Below are positions 45,726 to 57,639 of a stretch of DNA of 64,000 bases, one piece after another. A model generated the notes under the pieces. That model did not search any database. It saw only the letters and a program-made list of their open reading frames with translations, and was not told where the DNA came from. The stretch is from assembly GCF_036320965.1 (NCBI RefSeq), contig NC_092257.1:17667913-17731912 (forward strand). The letters are read 5' to 3'. The position numbers and the translations under genes were made by a program. Position 1 is the first letter of the stretch. Each line of letters starts with the position of its first letter. This stretch comes from Panulirus ornatus. Lineage: Eukaryota > Arthropoda > Malacostraca > Decapoda > Palinuridae.

Positions 45726-47024
45726 AGGCAATTACAATGACACATATGGCATAATCAACATCACCAATGGGTTCATGTCAGTCGTGCCTCTCAGATCACA
45801 GCCAACATTCTACAGTCACAGATGACTGGGCTTTAGTCGACAGAGTCGTGTGTGTGTTTTGTTTCCCCCTGGAACCAGACGTGCACAAGCCTTTGCAGCA
45901 GCAACTCCTTATCTACAGTTCCCAGCAGAGGTAAACATGTTATCACTATCATATCAACATTACTGCGTTATGTAAGTTGACATTATCGTGTTCTCTGATA
46001 AGGGAAGCGCCCGTGACCCCGGCATCAATAGGCAAATACTAGTGTCTACAGTCCTTGTTATATACACCCAAGGTGTCAACCCCTGACGTTCCCTGTTGCG
46101 AAAGACAACACACAGCGTATCGTCGTCCACTCAGACACTTACACGGTCGACTAGCGCTGCAGAAGGACACTCGCCACACCTGAAGGTGGAAGTATTACCT
46201 TCACTAACAGGTGGTCTAGATCTTGTTATATAATCTACATAGTAAAAGTTAGCGGAGGGAAGATGAATTCCCGCGCTGGTTCTTCCCGACTCGCTTTAGA
46301 TCCTCAAGCCTGTCCATCTAGCGGAGGGCAGACAGATGATCAAGTCCAAGTGGACTTGATTCCATTTTTCCTGCTCATAGGGATCTCTCCAGTGTTGCCA
46401 CCAGCCCGCCCGCCCCCCATCGCCTAATTACCCGGGTGTCATTCATCATCTGACTTAGGTAAGTTATTAATATCCAGACGATCGTTCATCACCCCTAAGA
46501 TCCTTTCCATGTCTTGGCGGACCCGAGCGGTCGTCTAGAGCTACACCTGACCCAGCCATTTCCCCCGCCACCTCATTCATCACTTCCTGTTTCTTTCTCC
46601 GCAAGCTGATAAACACCTTCCCCCCGGCCCTACCATAAGTCTCCCACTTCGGCATATCATCATGACAACTTCCACAGTGCCTTCCCTGATGCCTGCCACA
46701 AGGTACTCCAAACATTCCAAGGTAAAGTTCCACCACACGAGGGCCGGTGCCTTCTGTCTTCACATCACACACAGGTTACGCGGCTCCCCGGCGGGTAATA
46801 GTGGTATTGTCTTGCGGACATTCTGTCTGCTGAAACCTTGTCCTGTAAGCTGTTCCTCCTGACTCATGAGCTGTGAGGCAGGGGGGCGGCAAGCAACCTC
46901 ACAATCTTCTCATTCCCAGGTGTCTGAAAATGTGACGTAGAACTATCATACAATCGGGTTGTTGTCATAGTTGCGAGGGGCTTAGCGCAATACGAGAGAG
47001 AAAATGTGAGAGGCTATTGCGAAA
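45726..47024. other. Unique sequence with an unsupported 101-codon minus frame
   Basis: A minus frame over 46467-46772 (MCDVKTEGTGPRVV onward) lacks codon bias. A ggtaagttatt donor-like site is at 46459 on +. No family recognised. Confidence 0.3.
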
Positions 47025-47275
47025 GCCTTACACCCTGGCTAAAGCCCTAGTGATATGTGGCCATACATACACCCACACCCTGGCCACAGTCCTAATGAGG
47101 TGTGGCCATACATACACGCACACCCTAGCCACAGTCCTGATAAGATGTGGCCATAAATAAACCTACATCCCGGCCACAGTCCTAATGAGATGTGGCCATA
47201 AATAAACACACATCCTGGCCACTGTCCTAATGAGATGTGGCCATAAATAAACCCACACCCTGACCACAAGACACA
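47025..47275. repeat. 45-bp minisatellite, 5 copies
   Basis: Unit cctaatgagatgtggccata, aataaacccacaccctggcc, acagt. In-frame on the minus strand (GHISLGLWPGC-type peptide), an effect of unit length. Confidence 0.95.
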
Positions 47276-48386
47276 AGAACAGCAGCATGTGACACGTGAC
47301 ACCAGTGTCAGCGGCGACACGTGCAATCAGCAGGTGAGACCGGGCGCTGCGTCACCCAACCGGCGGGGCGGGTGTACAGTGTCGCTCACAAGTGCACTTA
47401 TTACCGACCTCAACCTGCTGCTCCTCCCTACCTCCACTACCTCCCTCTACCGCCGCCACAGCCACCTCTTTTGCTACCTCGACGCTGGCTGTTTCTACCA
47501 CAGTTACCACCGCTATTGTCCCTGCCACTGCCTCCATATCTGGACCATCTACCACAGCTCCCAGCTCCATTCTTCACCACAACTGTCCTCCGTGTGTCGA
47601 GCACTCGCGTCCCTTCCACATGACTAACTCAGGAGGACGTCAAGGGGGGGTTGTTTCTTCAGCGAGTTACAGCGTCCAATACGCATTCGAATGCACTTTC
47701 GACGCCATTCTACGAACAGCGCACGGCATCAACAGGTATTCATGATGATAATACAACGACACTAACACAGCTCTCCTGCAGGCCAGGCCGTACAGCGTGA
47801 GAACGTCCGTCTAGCGGGCGCAGATCACAGAGCGCACCGCCAGGCACCGCCAGGCTCCCCAGCCACCATTATCCGGGTGTGGGCTTACCGGCCATCCTCT
47901 GTACGCCACCACCACTAACCACCATCACGACCGCTGCCACACCAACCACCACAATCACTACCGCTACCTCCCCAACCACCACCATCCATAACACTAGCCA
48001 GTGTATACACAGTAGAGGTCTGTTGAAGCAGACAGTTTTGTAAATATCAAGTCTTTCTCTTTCCATTCACAAATGTATGTATGAATGTCTTTCTTTTTTT
48101 TCTCCTTTTCTTTATACGAGCCGACAAGGCACGAGCAGAACGTGCCCCAGTCATGGCCACACGAGAACTGAAGTGCATATACGAAAGAAGAAATTACTTT
48201 CAGCTCCTTGGATGCTTGCACAACTGGCTCTTAAAGGCGGAGAGGCTACAGGAGAAAGAAACACGACTGAAGAGAATTCCACAATCCCCACACAGGAACT
48301 GTATTAAGTAATATGTGACTAGAAAGAACACATTCCAATGCTTAACCGTAGAGGTCACCACACTTGTTTGAGCGCCATATCTATGC

Positions 48387-49097
48387 ATGACGAACCTCGA
48401 GGGGGTAAATTCGATCCACCCCTCCAGGTTTGGCGCTGACATCCCTGCCCTGACGGCCGTGATGCCGTCAGTGATCCTGTTCATATGGCTGATCACACAC
48501 AAGTGCACTGACCTTGAAAATACAACACTGCAAGATGCTCCGTCGCACGCAGGAAACTGTACCACTGTACCTCCCTTCTCTCCTCTTTTCCTTTTTGTCG
48601 CTACGGTGCATTTTGTTGAAATAATCAACGAAAATCCCGTATATCATCTGCCAACCTTGTCAAAATATGGTCAGAAAGCTGTGTCTGAGGACCATTCCTA
48701 CCACATGTACCTGCAGAACGACACTCTCTATCAGGGACTACTGATTTGTGATTCTGTGTCTGTTTCACCAGCAAGTTTACCGTGCACCCCTCACTCGTCT
48801 TGGGCGGTGACGCAAAAAAGAAACTACAGAGGCCAGGACACATTCAACCCGGTTAACAACTGTAGGAACCTCAGGGGTCGACACAGGACCATACCAAAAT
48901 ACCCTATCCACCATGTCATCTTACTTGGGAGACACGACCTACCGGATGCCACAATCAGAGGACCCTCCCTACCGAAGATTCGACCACGCCAGAGGACCCT
49001 ATCTACCGAAAGACCACGCCAAAAGACCTCATCTAACAAAGGAGTATGCCACAAGACGCATATCCACCAGAAGACCATGTCCCAAGACCCTTTCTAG
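48387..49097 (+). CDS. 236-codon open frame, the longest not dominated by simple repeats; unknown
   Basis: This ATG frame runs 236 codons. The first ~190 are in unique sequence and contain a hydrophobic stretch near residues 25-40 (ALTAVMPSVILFIWLI). The last ~45 run into a degenerate ~30-bp tandem repeat (caagaccctttctag type), which gives an Arg/Lys/Thr-rich tail. At balanced base composition such a run is uncommon but not impossible in 64 kb over six frames. There is no clear third-position bias, and the opposite strand is also open for 142 codons over 48200-48628. No family was recognised. It is probably a relic or chance, perhaps a transposon-derived piece. Confidence 0.15.
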   Translation: MTNLEGVNSIHPSRFGADIPALTAVMPSVILFIWLITHKCTDLENTTLQDAPSHAGNCTTVPPFSPLFLFVATVHFVEIINENPVYHLPTLSKYGQKAVSEDHSYHMYLQNDTLYQGLLICDSVSVSPASLPCTPHSSWAVTQKRNYRGQDTFNPVNNCRNLRGRHRTIPKYPIHHVILLGRHDLPDATIRGPSLPKIRPRQRTLSTERPRQKTSSNKGVCHKTHIHQKTMSQDPF

Positions 49098-49330
49098 CTG
49101 AAGACCATGTCTCAAAGACCCTTTCTAGCTGAAGACCATGTCCCAAGACCCTTTCTATCTGAAGACCATGTCTCAAGACACGTCCCACCAGAAGAACATG
49201 CCATAAGACCCCCCTCTATCAGACGGCCGTGCCAAAAGATCCCATCTATCAGAGAACTATGCCAGTAGACCCTATCCATCAGAGGACCCTTCTAAAAGAA
49301 CGTCACCTGAGCTCCCTATCAGAAAACACA
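48950..49330. repeat. Degenerate ~28-31 bp minisatellite
   Basis: Units like gaagaccatgtcccaagacc then ctttctagct, clearest at 49070-49170. Confidence 0.85.
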
Positions 49331-49479
49331 CCCCAGCAGACGACCATACCTACTGTGGGATTCTACATAACGACGTTATCAGCCAAACTGACACTCCAAA
49401 CGACCATTTGCATTCCAACATGGGAGACGCTGGCTATCAACACCTGAGCAGACGACACTCTCCTCTAAACAGCCCTAGG

Positions 49480-49858
49480 AACCGACACTGCCAACCAGAC
49501 AGCCCTAGGAACTGACACTGCCAACCAGACAGCCCTAGGGACCAACACTACCGACCAGAAAGCACTAGGAAAAGACAATACCGATCAGACAGCCCTAAAG
49601 GACGACCCTAGCGACCAGAGAGCCCTAGGGAACGACCCTAACGACCAGAGAGCCCTAGGGGACGACACTAGCGACCAGACAGCCCTAGGAGACGACACTA
49701 GCGACCAGAGAGCCCTAGAAGACGACCCTAGCGACCAGACAGCCCTAGGAGACGACACTAGCGACCAGACAGCCCTAGGAGACGACACTATCGACCAGAC
49801 AGCCGTAGGAAACGACACTAGCGACCAGACAGCCGTAAGGACGACTCTACCGACCATC
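49480..49858. repeat. 30-bp minisatellite, ~13 copies
   Basis: Unit gaccagacagccctaggaga then cgacactagc. The period of 30 keeps a minus frame open (SLVSSPRAVW-type peptide). Confidence 0.95.
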
Positions 49859-50178
49859 TAATAGTTATCAACTTTCAAAATCATAAATTTCTTGGACGAT
49901 CGTTAGGCTTAAGCTGAGAATTACAGAGCACAGATCAAAAAGCTTTCCTGAATTCAATATTCATATGAGACACACCAAGTTGTTCTTCCTCTACAAATTA
50001 TACTATAATCAGTATCATAATTCAAAGGCCAGTTTTAATTATACTTTCATTACCTTCAAACTTTGTGAGTCTCCTTCCCTGATGAAATCTTCACGACCCA
50101 CTGAACTGTTCTTAAAGTTAAACAGGTCCGGAGTCAAACTACGAGAATATGTCATCCAACACACGCTACACGTTACTG

Positions 50179-50202
50179 GATAATAATAATGATAATAATA
50201 TC

Positions 50203-50246
<44 letters not shown>

Positions 50247-50247
50247 A

Positions 50248-50308
<61 letters not shown>

Positions 50309-50330
50309 TAATAATAATAATAATAATGAC

Positions 50331-50395
<65 letters not shown>

Positions 50396-50402
50396 TAATA
50401 CG
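50179..50402. repeat. (AAT)n trinucleotide tract
   Basis: About 74 AAT units with scattered single-base changes (aatgat, aacaat, tacagt). Confidence 0.98.
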
Positions 50403-50996
50403 ATAATGAGAGGCTCTTCTCGGCCCGAACAGCTCGCTCTGGGATCCAGCAGCACGACCCTCGTGCTCTGCAGATCACTCAGGTTATTTGACACCGCGTC
50501 CCGCAGGCCTGCGTCGGAATACGGGCAGGGGCATAGCAGTCAGTGGACGATACGATCTCTCTAGATTATGATCTCATCTACCGACCCTCTAGAGTCTAGA
50601 CAATACCGAACTAGAGAACGAAAATTGAGGATGATCCAGGTAGTACCGAACCCAAGGACCCAGCACAGAGGGGAGGCCTAAAGGAGGCGAATACAGCCTT
50701 ACTGGGTAACAATGGAGAGCAGGACCCGGCCTACAGGAGGAGGCCTGGCTGGCTGGCTGCTCAGCGTGCACACTAGCCTGCCTGCTGGGGACGGTTATCT
50801 CTGCCTGCTTGTGGTCAGGTTACTGTGAGACATGCTGGTTGACGGACGGGGCCGGACACCACTCTGACACACTGTGATAAGGCAAGTGGCTCAGCAACTA
50901 GGCAAAAGGGGGGGAGGGGATGGGTGGCTAGCAACGGGCAGACTGTCTGGCCACGACGGCAAAAACTGGTGGTGGTGGTAGTGGGGACCAGTCAGT

Positions 50997-51380
50997 GTGG
51001 TGAGGGGGTACCTGTGGCCGCGTCACTGGCTCTCCTTATATGGCCATCCTGGGACCATCATAACCCTGGTGGCCCTCCTCCTCCCTCCTCACCACCACCA
51101 CACCCGTGCCCTGGACTCCCTCACCCTACCCTACCGCCACCTCAACCCCCCACCCTCCTCCTCCTCCTCCTCCTCCTCCTCCCCCCAGCCCACGGGGACA
51201 ACGACTCCTCACGCCGCCGCTGGTCAAGGTCGTCACTACTCCACCAACCAGAGCCTCAGCCAGGGGAAGCAGAGGTCATGTCAGGAGCTCCTCCTCCCCG
51301 TCACCAGTGACCTACTGACATACATGACGATGTGTACCCACGGCGCACATGGCCACCTACCCAGTCCAATGCTGAACTGA
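50997..51380 (+). CDS. Possible exon rich in His, Pro and Ser; unknown
   Basis: The frame has no ATG at its start (it would need an acceptor or a GTG). It reads HHHHTRALDSLTLPYRHLNP, a run of nine serines encoded by a (TCC) tract, then GQGRHYSTNQSLSQGKQRSC. Third positions are overwhelmingly C or G, as expected of an exon. However, the block is CT-rich, which by itself removes stop codons and raises C at every third position. A second frame gives a Leu-rich run from the same tract. No convincing acceptor/donor pair was found. Confidence 0.18.
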   Translation: MVRGYLWPRHWLSLYGHPGTIITLVALLLPPHHHHTRALDSLTLPYRHLNPPPSSSSSSSSSPQPTGTTTPHAAAGQGRHYSTNQSLSQGKQRSCQELLLPVTSDLLTYMTMCTHGAHGHLPSPMLN

Positions 51381-51476
51381 GTTGGCGGGAAAAAGTGTAC
51401 ATCAAAATAGTATACCATGTGATTATATACATCACTACCGTAGGAAATGGTGATCAAGTATAAAGAGAAAAAAATA

Positions 51477-51478
<2 letters not shown>

Positions 51479-51547
<69 letters not shown>
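51479..51547. repeat. (GT)n microsatellite
   Basis: About 34 pure units. Confidence 0.98.
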
Positions 51548-51548
<1 letters not shown>

Positions 51549-51879
51549 CTAACATCGACGATGGCTGCACCTCTTCCACTGAGACGTGAACCGTGTGTGT
51601 CCCAGGCCACGCATGACCCCCTCCTGTCACCCACCTATGTTATTATACACACCCACTGTACGCTCTGCCTCCACGGACGTGTCAGCCACCCACACTACCA
51701 TGTTCGTCAGGCGTCTGTGTATGTCCTACAACTGCTGAAATCATGTAACTTTTCATATGTAAATAACACACCATGTATCTTTCGTATCCACATCCACCCC
51801 CACCCCCCCCAACATCCCCTCAACTTCCACTGTATCGCCACCACTTCAACTTGACGTCGTACACTGTGCACCCACTTTG

Positions 51880-52170
51880 TAATGTGTTTCCCCTCTCCAC
51901 TGTATTGTCTGTACTGTCACCAAGGTTAATAATATCCGGTACATAAAAGATCCCTGATGCCTTTGTATTGTACCAATGTTATCAATGCTGTTTCTCATTT
52001 TCTAACGGGAGAGAGGGTCCCTGGGCCCCACTCGGGTCCACTGTCACCCTCCTAAGTCCACATACGGTACCCACTAGACGCCCTATACCAGCCTCCACCT
52101 ACCCGTAGACCCGTACCCTTCACCCATACCATCACTAACATGTTCTGTCTGTGTATACCGAGATACAGAA
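51880..52170 (+). repeat. Dispersed repeat DR3, copy 2
   Basis: Includes ggtccctgggccccactcgg, gtccactgtcaccctcctaa, a cacgccctat-like stretch, cccttcacccataccatcac and a tgtctgtgtata end. A shorter relative (gtcacccacctatgttatta, cccactgtacgctctgcctc) lies at 51624-51690. Confidence 0.55.
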
Positions 52171-52721
52171 AGATTTTACAACTTAAAAAAGGTGATATCT
52201 TTACACGAGAATGAGATCATTGGACTGTGGAGTGTCGTCTGGAGGGAGGGAGTGGACATTACATTAAGGATGAGGTCACTACGAGTGCCCGGGGAGCGAC
52301 ACCAGCCGCACGCCCGAAGCACTTCCTCCAGATCCAGTGTTGGGTGTGTTGTGGTTAGTTGTCCCTGGGATCCTGCAGTTCACGACCAAAACACTCGTAG
52401 ACAGTGGCTACTGAAAACGGCCTAACTCTAGACTAACTGTCGAGACGTGTCCGCATTCGCCGTCCTATTGCTTTGCCTTACCCCGGGCCCGCCCTTATGG
52501 TATGAGGAAAGTTGGCAAGTGAACCTCCCCCTGCTCGACCCACGGTGGCCTGAATGTTTCTCAGAGCACGTCACACCAATGACATTTCCACACAGCACCA
52601 CAACAGGAGCGTGGCAGCGCTTTCAGATCACCTCACGCTAGTGTCAGGCCAATTGCCTCTTCCAACACGGCCCACGTCTTCCAACCGGCACCACGGTATA
52701 GAGTCGGTGCCTGCCTCACGT

Positions 52722-52722
<1 letters not shown>

Positions 52723-52806
<84 letters not shown>
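52723..52806. repeat. (GA)n microsatellite
   Basis: About 42 pure units. Confidence 0.98.
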
Positions 52807-52808
<2 letters not shown>

Positions 52809-52984
52809 CACCAGTGTTCGTGGACCATGAACGGTAGACGAAACTATTGACATAATCTACCTCATCTCGAGGTAGACCACAATCCTGAGTGCCATACAAC
52901 CATACATGTGTATCAGAAATGGTCTACCATCCAGCGAATCATCGTACGAGATCCTCGCATCCCCGGGTCAGTGATGCCACACGG

Positions 52985-53690
52985 TGTGATTTTGATTTTA
53001 GCTGCTGTCAGCCAGCCGCTGGTTTACTGTGCGTCCCATGTTCATCCTGTAAGCAGCCGAGCCACCCGATGCTCATCCTGTGAACAGTAGGGCCACACCA
53101 TGCTCATCCTGTGAGCAGCCGTGCCACCCCATGCACATCCTGTGAGCAGCCGTGCTACCTCATGCACATCTTGTGAGCAGCCGTGCCACCCTATGCACAT
53201 CCTGTGAGCAGTGGGGCCACCCCATGCTCATCCTGTGAGCGGCGGTGCCACCCCATGCTCATCCTGTGAGCAGTAGTACCACCCCATGCAATCCTGTGAG
53301 CAGCCGTGCCACCCTATGCACATCCTGTGAGCAGTAGGGCCACCCCATGCTCATCCTGTGAGTGGCGGTGCCACCCCATGCTCATCCCGTGAGCAGTAGG
53401 GCCACACCATGCTCATCCTGTGAGCGTTTATCCAAACGGATTGAAGAGGTCACAAAAGGGCTTTGTTAAACCCCAGTGGGCAGTTAATTATAACGTAAAT
53501 TGTTACAAAATTGCTTCATTACACAAGCTTACAGTTTTTCTTGTGGTAGATTCATCAATTCGATACAAAAACTGGATACAATTTTAGACTTTCGTGTATT
53601 TCATTGTTGACTGCATGGTTTTGTGCCATTTCTGGCTGAGTTAGTTTGAGCTCATCTCTTAAAGGGATACTGAACACCTTGTTTTAGTCC
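52985..53690 (+). repeat. Dispersed repeat DR2, copy 2 with internal minisatellite
   Basis: Starts near gattttagctgctgtcagcc and ggtttactgtgcgtcccatg, holds the 31-bp array described separately, and resumes with gaagaggtcacaaaagggct, accccagtgggcagttaatt and ttgtgccatttctggctgag in the same order as copy 1. Confidence 0.65.
53030..53428 (+). repeat. 31-bp minisatellite, about 12 copies, inside DR2
   Basis: Unit ccccatgctcatcctgtgag then cagtagggcca, with variants (gcacatcctgtg, agccgtgccac). Copy 1 of the host repeat at 43.18 kb has only one unit, so the array grew in place. Confidence 0.85.
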
Positions 53691-53739
53691 CCGCAGAACT
53701 AATAAGACCGCATAACCCGTGTGTGTGTAAATAACAGTC

Positions 53740-53870
53740 TGCATTTCACAATATATTTTGTTGTGTACGAGAATATCATCAACATAACTACAAGTGATAT
53801 CTCTAGGACTTTATGGAACTTAGCGTGGGACTTAATACTCCACCTTGAGGAGCGTCAAGTTGCTTTTATC
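53740..53870 (-). pseudogene. Decayed RT fragment with PQGG and YVDD boxes
   Basis: On the minus strand APQGGVLSPTL is encoded at about 53823-53855 and, after a short gap and a frame change, SYVDDILVHN at about 53760-53790. These are RT motif B (PQGgvLSP.L) and the catalytic YxDD box. The spacing between them is about a dozen codons, shorter than normal, so an internal deletion is likely. The PQGGVLSP form differs from the QGT.LGP type at 1.4 kb and indicates another retroelement lineage. Confidence 0.65.
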
Positions 53871-55819
53871 CCTGACTGTACTTTTTCTTGTAGCGGTGAA
53901 ATCACTAGCTTCATCGGCCGGCCGGCCTTGAACTTTGCTTCGAGGCTTCGATTCATCTCGGTGCTTAAGTGACCGGACATAGCCCACAGAAGCACTTCCT
54001 CCATTATACGACCCAGCCATCTGCACGGTTCTACCCTGATCCGATCCCCATCTTCTCTCCCCCGACCCCTATCCCTGTAAGTGCCTTCCTCTCCCACGAG
54101 CCCTCCACCACTGAACGGCCCTCCCCTCATTCCCCTACACACCCCTTCCCTTCAAAGACCCGCATTCAGTGGCGGCCTGTCCGGTCGCTGTGGCCGTGGT
54201 GGCCTGTGTGGTCTTTAAGTGCGGCACGGACCACAATAGTTAATCGTGGTGGCCTCCACTGGACATAGTCCATTATAAATAGACTCTAAAAGTACCGTTG
54301 TCTGGGTAGTCCTCCACCGGAAGAGTCTTGCGACCGTGCTCTCTCATCACACCCAACATTTCTGATCAAAGGAAATCCTCAATGCAGTTTTAGGAGTTAT
54401 CAATTTCGCTCACATACCATGATAGATAGACGGCCATGTCCTTGCTCCATTATATCATGACACAGCTGAGTTTCGGCAGCAGAGATAAACTAACTGAATA
54501 TCTACAGCAAAAATAATCGACCAATTACAAACATTTCAACTAGTTTGTACGACGTGACTTACCTCATCAACTGCACCTCTCGAGTCAATAAAATATTTTT
54601 GTTTGATATCAATTCTAAAAGGTTTTATTGGTCGTTAGTTGCGCCCTCTGCCCCCATAAGCAGTTAGGAAAGTTGTGATACAACTGTGTACATTTTTACC
54701 CCGTACCATCAGGCGACATATGTGTTCTTTGAATCTGCTGTGTGTGTTGTGCAGCATCTCACTCTCAAGATTCTTATACAGGTAACTTGTAGGGGAGGCG
54801 AGACCAAACCTCAAGTTGATAGTGTCTTAGTAATAATACGATCTGTATACTGGTGGCTCATGAGGAAGGCAGCTGACCCATAGTATAACAGATATTATAC
54901 ACCTTTGACAATGGATCATCGGGTACAAGTCTAAGAAGTCTACTAGCAATGTCGTAAGCGACACCAGTGCTCCCTAGGGGCACCGCCCTTGCCCCTGGCT
55001 AAGGCCGCATCACGCTCCTACTCAGTAAATGGGAAATCAGATTCATCGTGTTGCTTGCTTAGCATAAGTTAGGTCAGATTATTTCCATCTTCGGATTTTA
55101 GGTGACCAAAAACAATAGTGAGAAAAATATGAACTCATCGTACGAGGTTTAGAACAATCAATAAAACCAACAGATGACAGGAATATTCTCCAACAAGTGT
55201 AACGACATAGGAATACTCAGTTGAAATGTTGCCCCTTTGAATACAAGATATTCTGGCCTCCACCACAAGGTAGAAACTGCGGACAACGAATTCATACACC
55301 AACAAGAACGTCTAAGCACCTCCCTGGGAAACCCCCACGTATATCATCTACTGATAAATTGGATAACACTGTCACAATTAATGTCTAATACCTCCTGGAT
55401 GACTCACAAGTACGTTACCTAATCATAAATTGGATATCACCAGAACAAGTAATACCAATGTATGTATAAAAGTCACTGCCTCACATGCCTCTCTCCTTCC
55501 AGAAAAAAAAGAAAAAAAGGATTCCAGTACCAAAACAATGGATTCCAGTACCACGGTATCAAGGTACACATCGGTAACTGTACATAGCACCTAGTGCCCA
55601 TGCACACTGGCACACCGTCTCCGTCAGCCATCCCCAGACCTACCGGGTATGAGGGTCTCCACACTTGACATTATCGACAGCAAGATTAATAACACATGGT
55701 CATCATTCGAAATGTCAAAGCACGAGAGCTTGATGGAGGAAAATGTGAGAGCGGTGGAGTGAATCAGTGGAGGCCAAGGATGGGGAACAAATAGGTGAAC
55801 TGTTCTAGACATGGGGCTA
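53870..55819. other. Unique sequence, no gene supported
   Basis: The + frame at 55237-55422 (HHKVETADNEFIHQQERLS type) looks faintly transposon-like but could not be assigned. Nothing else stands out. Confidence 0.35.
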
Positions 55820-56140
55820 CGGTGGTGGGGTTCTGGAGGACAGACTGGAACAACGTGCGGTGGTGGGGTTCTGGAGGACAGACTGGAACAACGTGCGGTG
55901 GTGGGGTTCTGGAGGACAGACTGCAACAACGTACAGTGGTGGGGTTCTGGAAGATGGACTAGAACAAGGAGAGGCGGTGAGGTCCTGGAGGACAGACTGG
56001 AACAGGGCAAGGTAGAAGTAGATGGACTGGGACAAGGGGAGGTTCTGGAGGATGGACTGGAACAAGGGGAGGTGGTGGGGTTCTGGAGGTTGCTCTGGAA
56101 CCAGGTATGGTGGCGAAGCTCTGGAGGATGACCTGGAACA
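55820..56140. repeat. 38-bp minisatellite, ~8 copies
   Basis: Unit ggttctggaggacagactgg then aacaacgtgcggtggtgg, becoming shorter and more diverged to the right. Confidence 0.95.
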
Positions 56141-56444
56141 AATTCAGACGGTGAAAGTAATGAATAAAGTTGTGTGTGGAGGTGGAGGGAGAGAGAGTAC
56201 ATAAGCAGTGAAACATGATGAAGAAGAGGATGTCGGTGGTGAACACGGGGTGATGACAGTAATGGAAGGATGAAGTGAAGGAGAGGGGGACGAGAGAATA
56301 ATGACGGAGGCTGATGTAGTGGTAGGAGGTGAGGCGGCGTGGCAGGTGACATATGATAGCGGCGGCCACAGTCAGGGGACACAGCCACCCACCACACTCC
56401 TACACTCCTCTCAACACTACACTCTCTACCACATACACTCTCGC

Positions 56445-56870
56445 TCCTTGGGCCCGCCCGTCACCCTCCTATGTCGATGTATTGTACCCACCGTACGTTC
56501 TATCCTTATCCATATCTGTCGTTCGTTTGTGTATATTTGTGTAAATATTTCAATGGCCAAAATCGCGTACGTCTCCATATGTTATCAATGGCACGGTCAT
56601 TATCACTTCATGTCCTGTATATTATATACCCTTTACTATACCCTAAACCTCCCTCCCACCTTATCTGAAGGGAAGAGGACCACCCTATGGTCCCTGGGCC
56701 CCCAAGGGCTCAGCCGTCACCCTCCGGACTTGGGTCCATTTGTCACCCTCCTACATCGATGTATTGTACCCACTGTACGCCCTGTACCTGGCTACATCCA
56801 CCCTAAGCCATGTGCCCTTCATCCATGCTATCACTGTTTTATCAACATACACTTACGACAAATACAGGCG
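56445..56870 (+). repeat. Dispersed repeat DR3, copies 3 and 4 in tandem
   Basis: 56457-56570 carries gtcaccctcctatgtcgatg then tattgtacccaccgtacgtt. 56690-56850 carries tggtccctgggcccccaagg, gtcaccctcctacatcgatg, tattgtacccactgtacgcc and catgtgcccttcatccatgc. The two lie head to tail about 240 bp apart. Confidence 0.65.
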
Positions 56871-56944
56871 TAAAGTTCAACAAATACAATAACAAATACA
56901 CTCACCACCAAAAGGACTGAGGAATTCAAGCACACAGAGATACA

Positions 56945-56948
<4 letters not shown>

Positions 56949-57024
<76 letters not shown>

Positions 57025-57152
57025 GTAGAAGAAGGTGGTCGGCAGCCAATTACTAGGGAGGTGCTACTCGCCTTGGTATCAGGAGGGTTTGAGTCGGCAG
57101 CTCAGTAAGCCATTACTATAATGGCTGTCAAGTCCCCTCCTTCGCCAAGGTT

Positions 57153-57229
<77 letters not shown>
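56949..57229. repeat. Two (CT)n arrays flanking a 130-bp unique block
   Basis: (CT)37 at 56949-57022 and (CT)38 at 57154-57229 in direct orientation flank a block beginning gggtagaagaaggtggtcgg and ending ccttcgccaaggtt. Confidence 0.97.
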
Positions 57230-57230
<1 letters not shown>

Positions 57231-57639
57231 TAGACACGCGTGGACTGCTGCCAATCAGTCCGCCAACGTGCAACATCTCTCCTTCTCATCCATAACACTT
57301 GATAACACGTAGCTCACATCAAGTTCGTTCTTCGTCACTCTACACATTTTCCCGCGGTGACCGCTACGCGCTCGCCCTAAGTACACATAAAGACGTCCTC
57401 TCTCCCCTGCCACTAATACAAAAAGACAGATTAAAGACGCACAGAGACACAAATCCATTTAGCAAGACACACATAAAGAAGTAATGCGTACATGGTCCTC
57501 AGCACCAGACTGGTGGAGACCCACTCAACAAAGCAGCACCAGGCCAGTCAGGTAAGGATGCTACAATAACCAGCAGAGTGAGCAATAACTCTGTGGCGTC
57601 ATGTGGAGGAAATTAGATTCCCAGAGAATATAAACATTA

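Noticed and set aside
55624..56397. 257-codon minus frame rich in Ser, Pro, Leu
   Set aside because: Complement of a G/A-rich 38-bp minisatellite and purine-rich flank that lacks stops on that strand.
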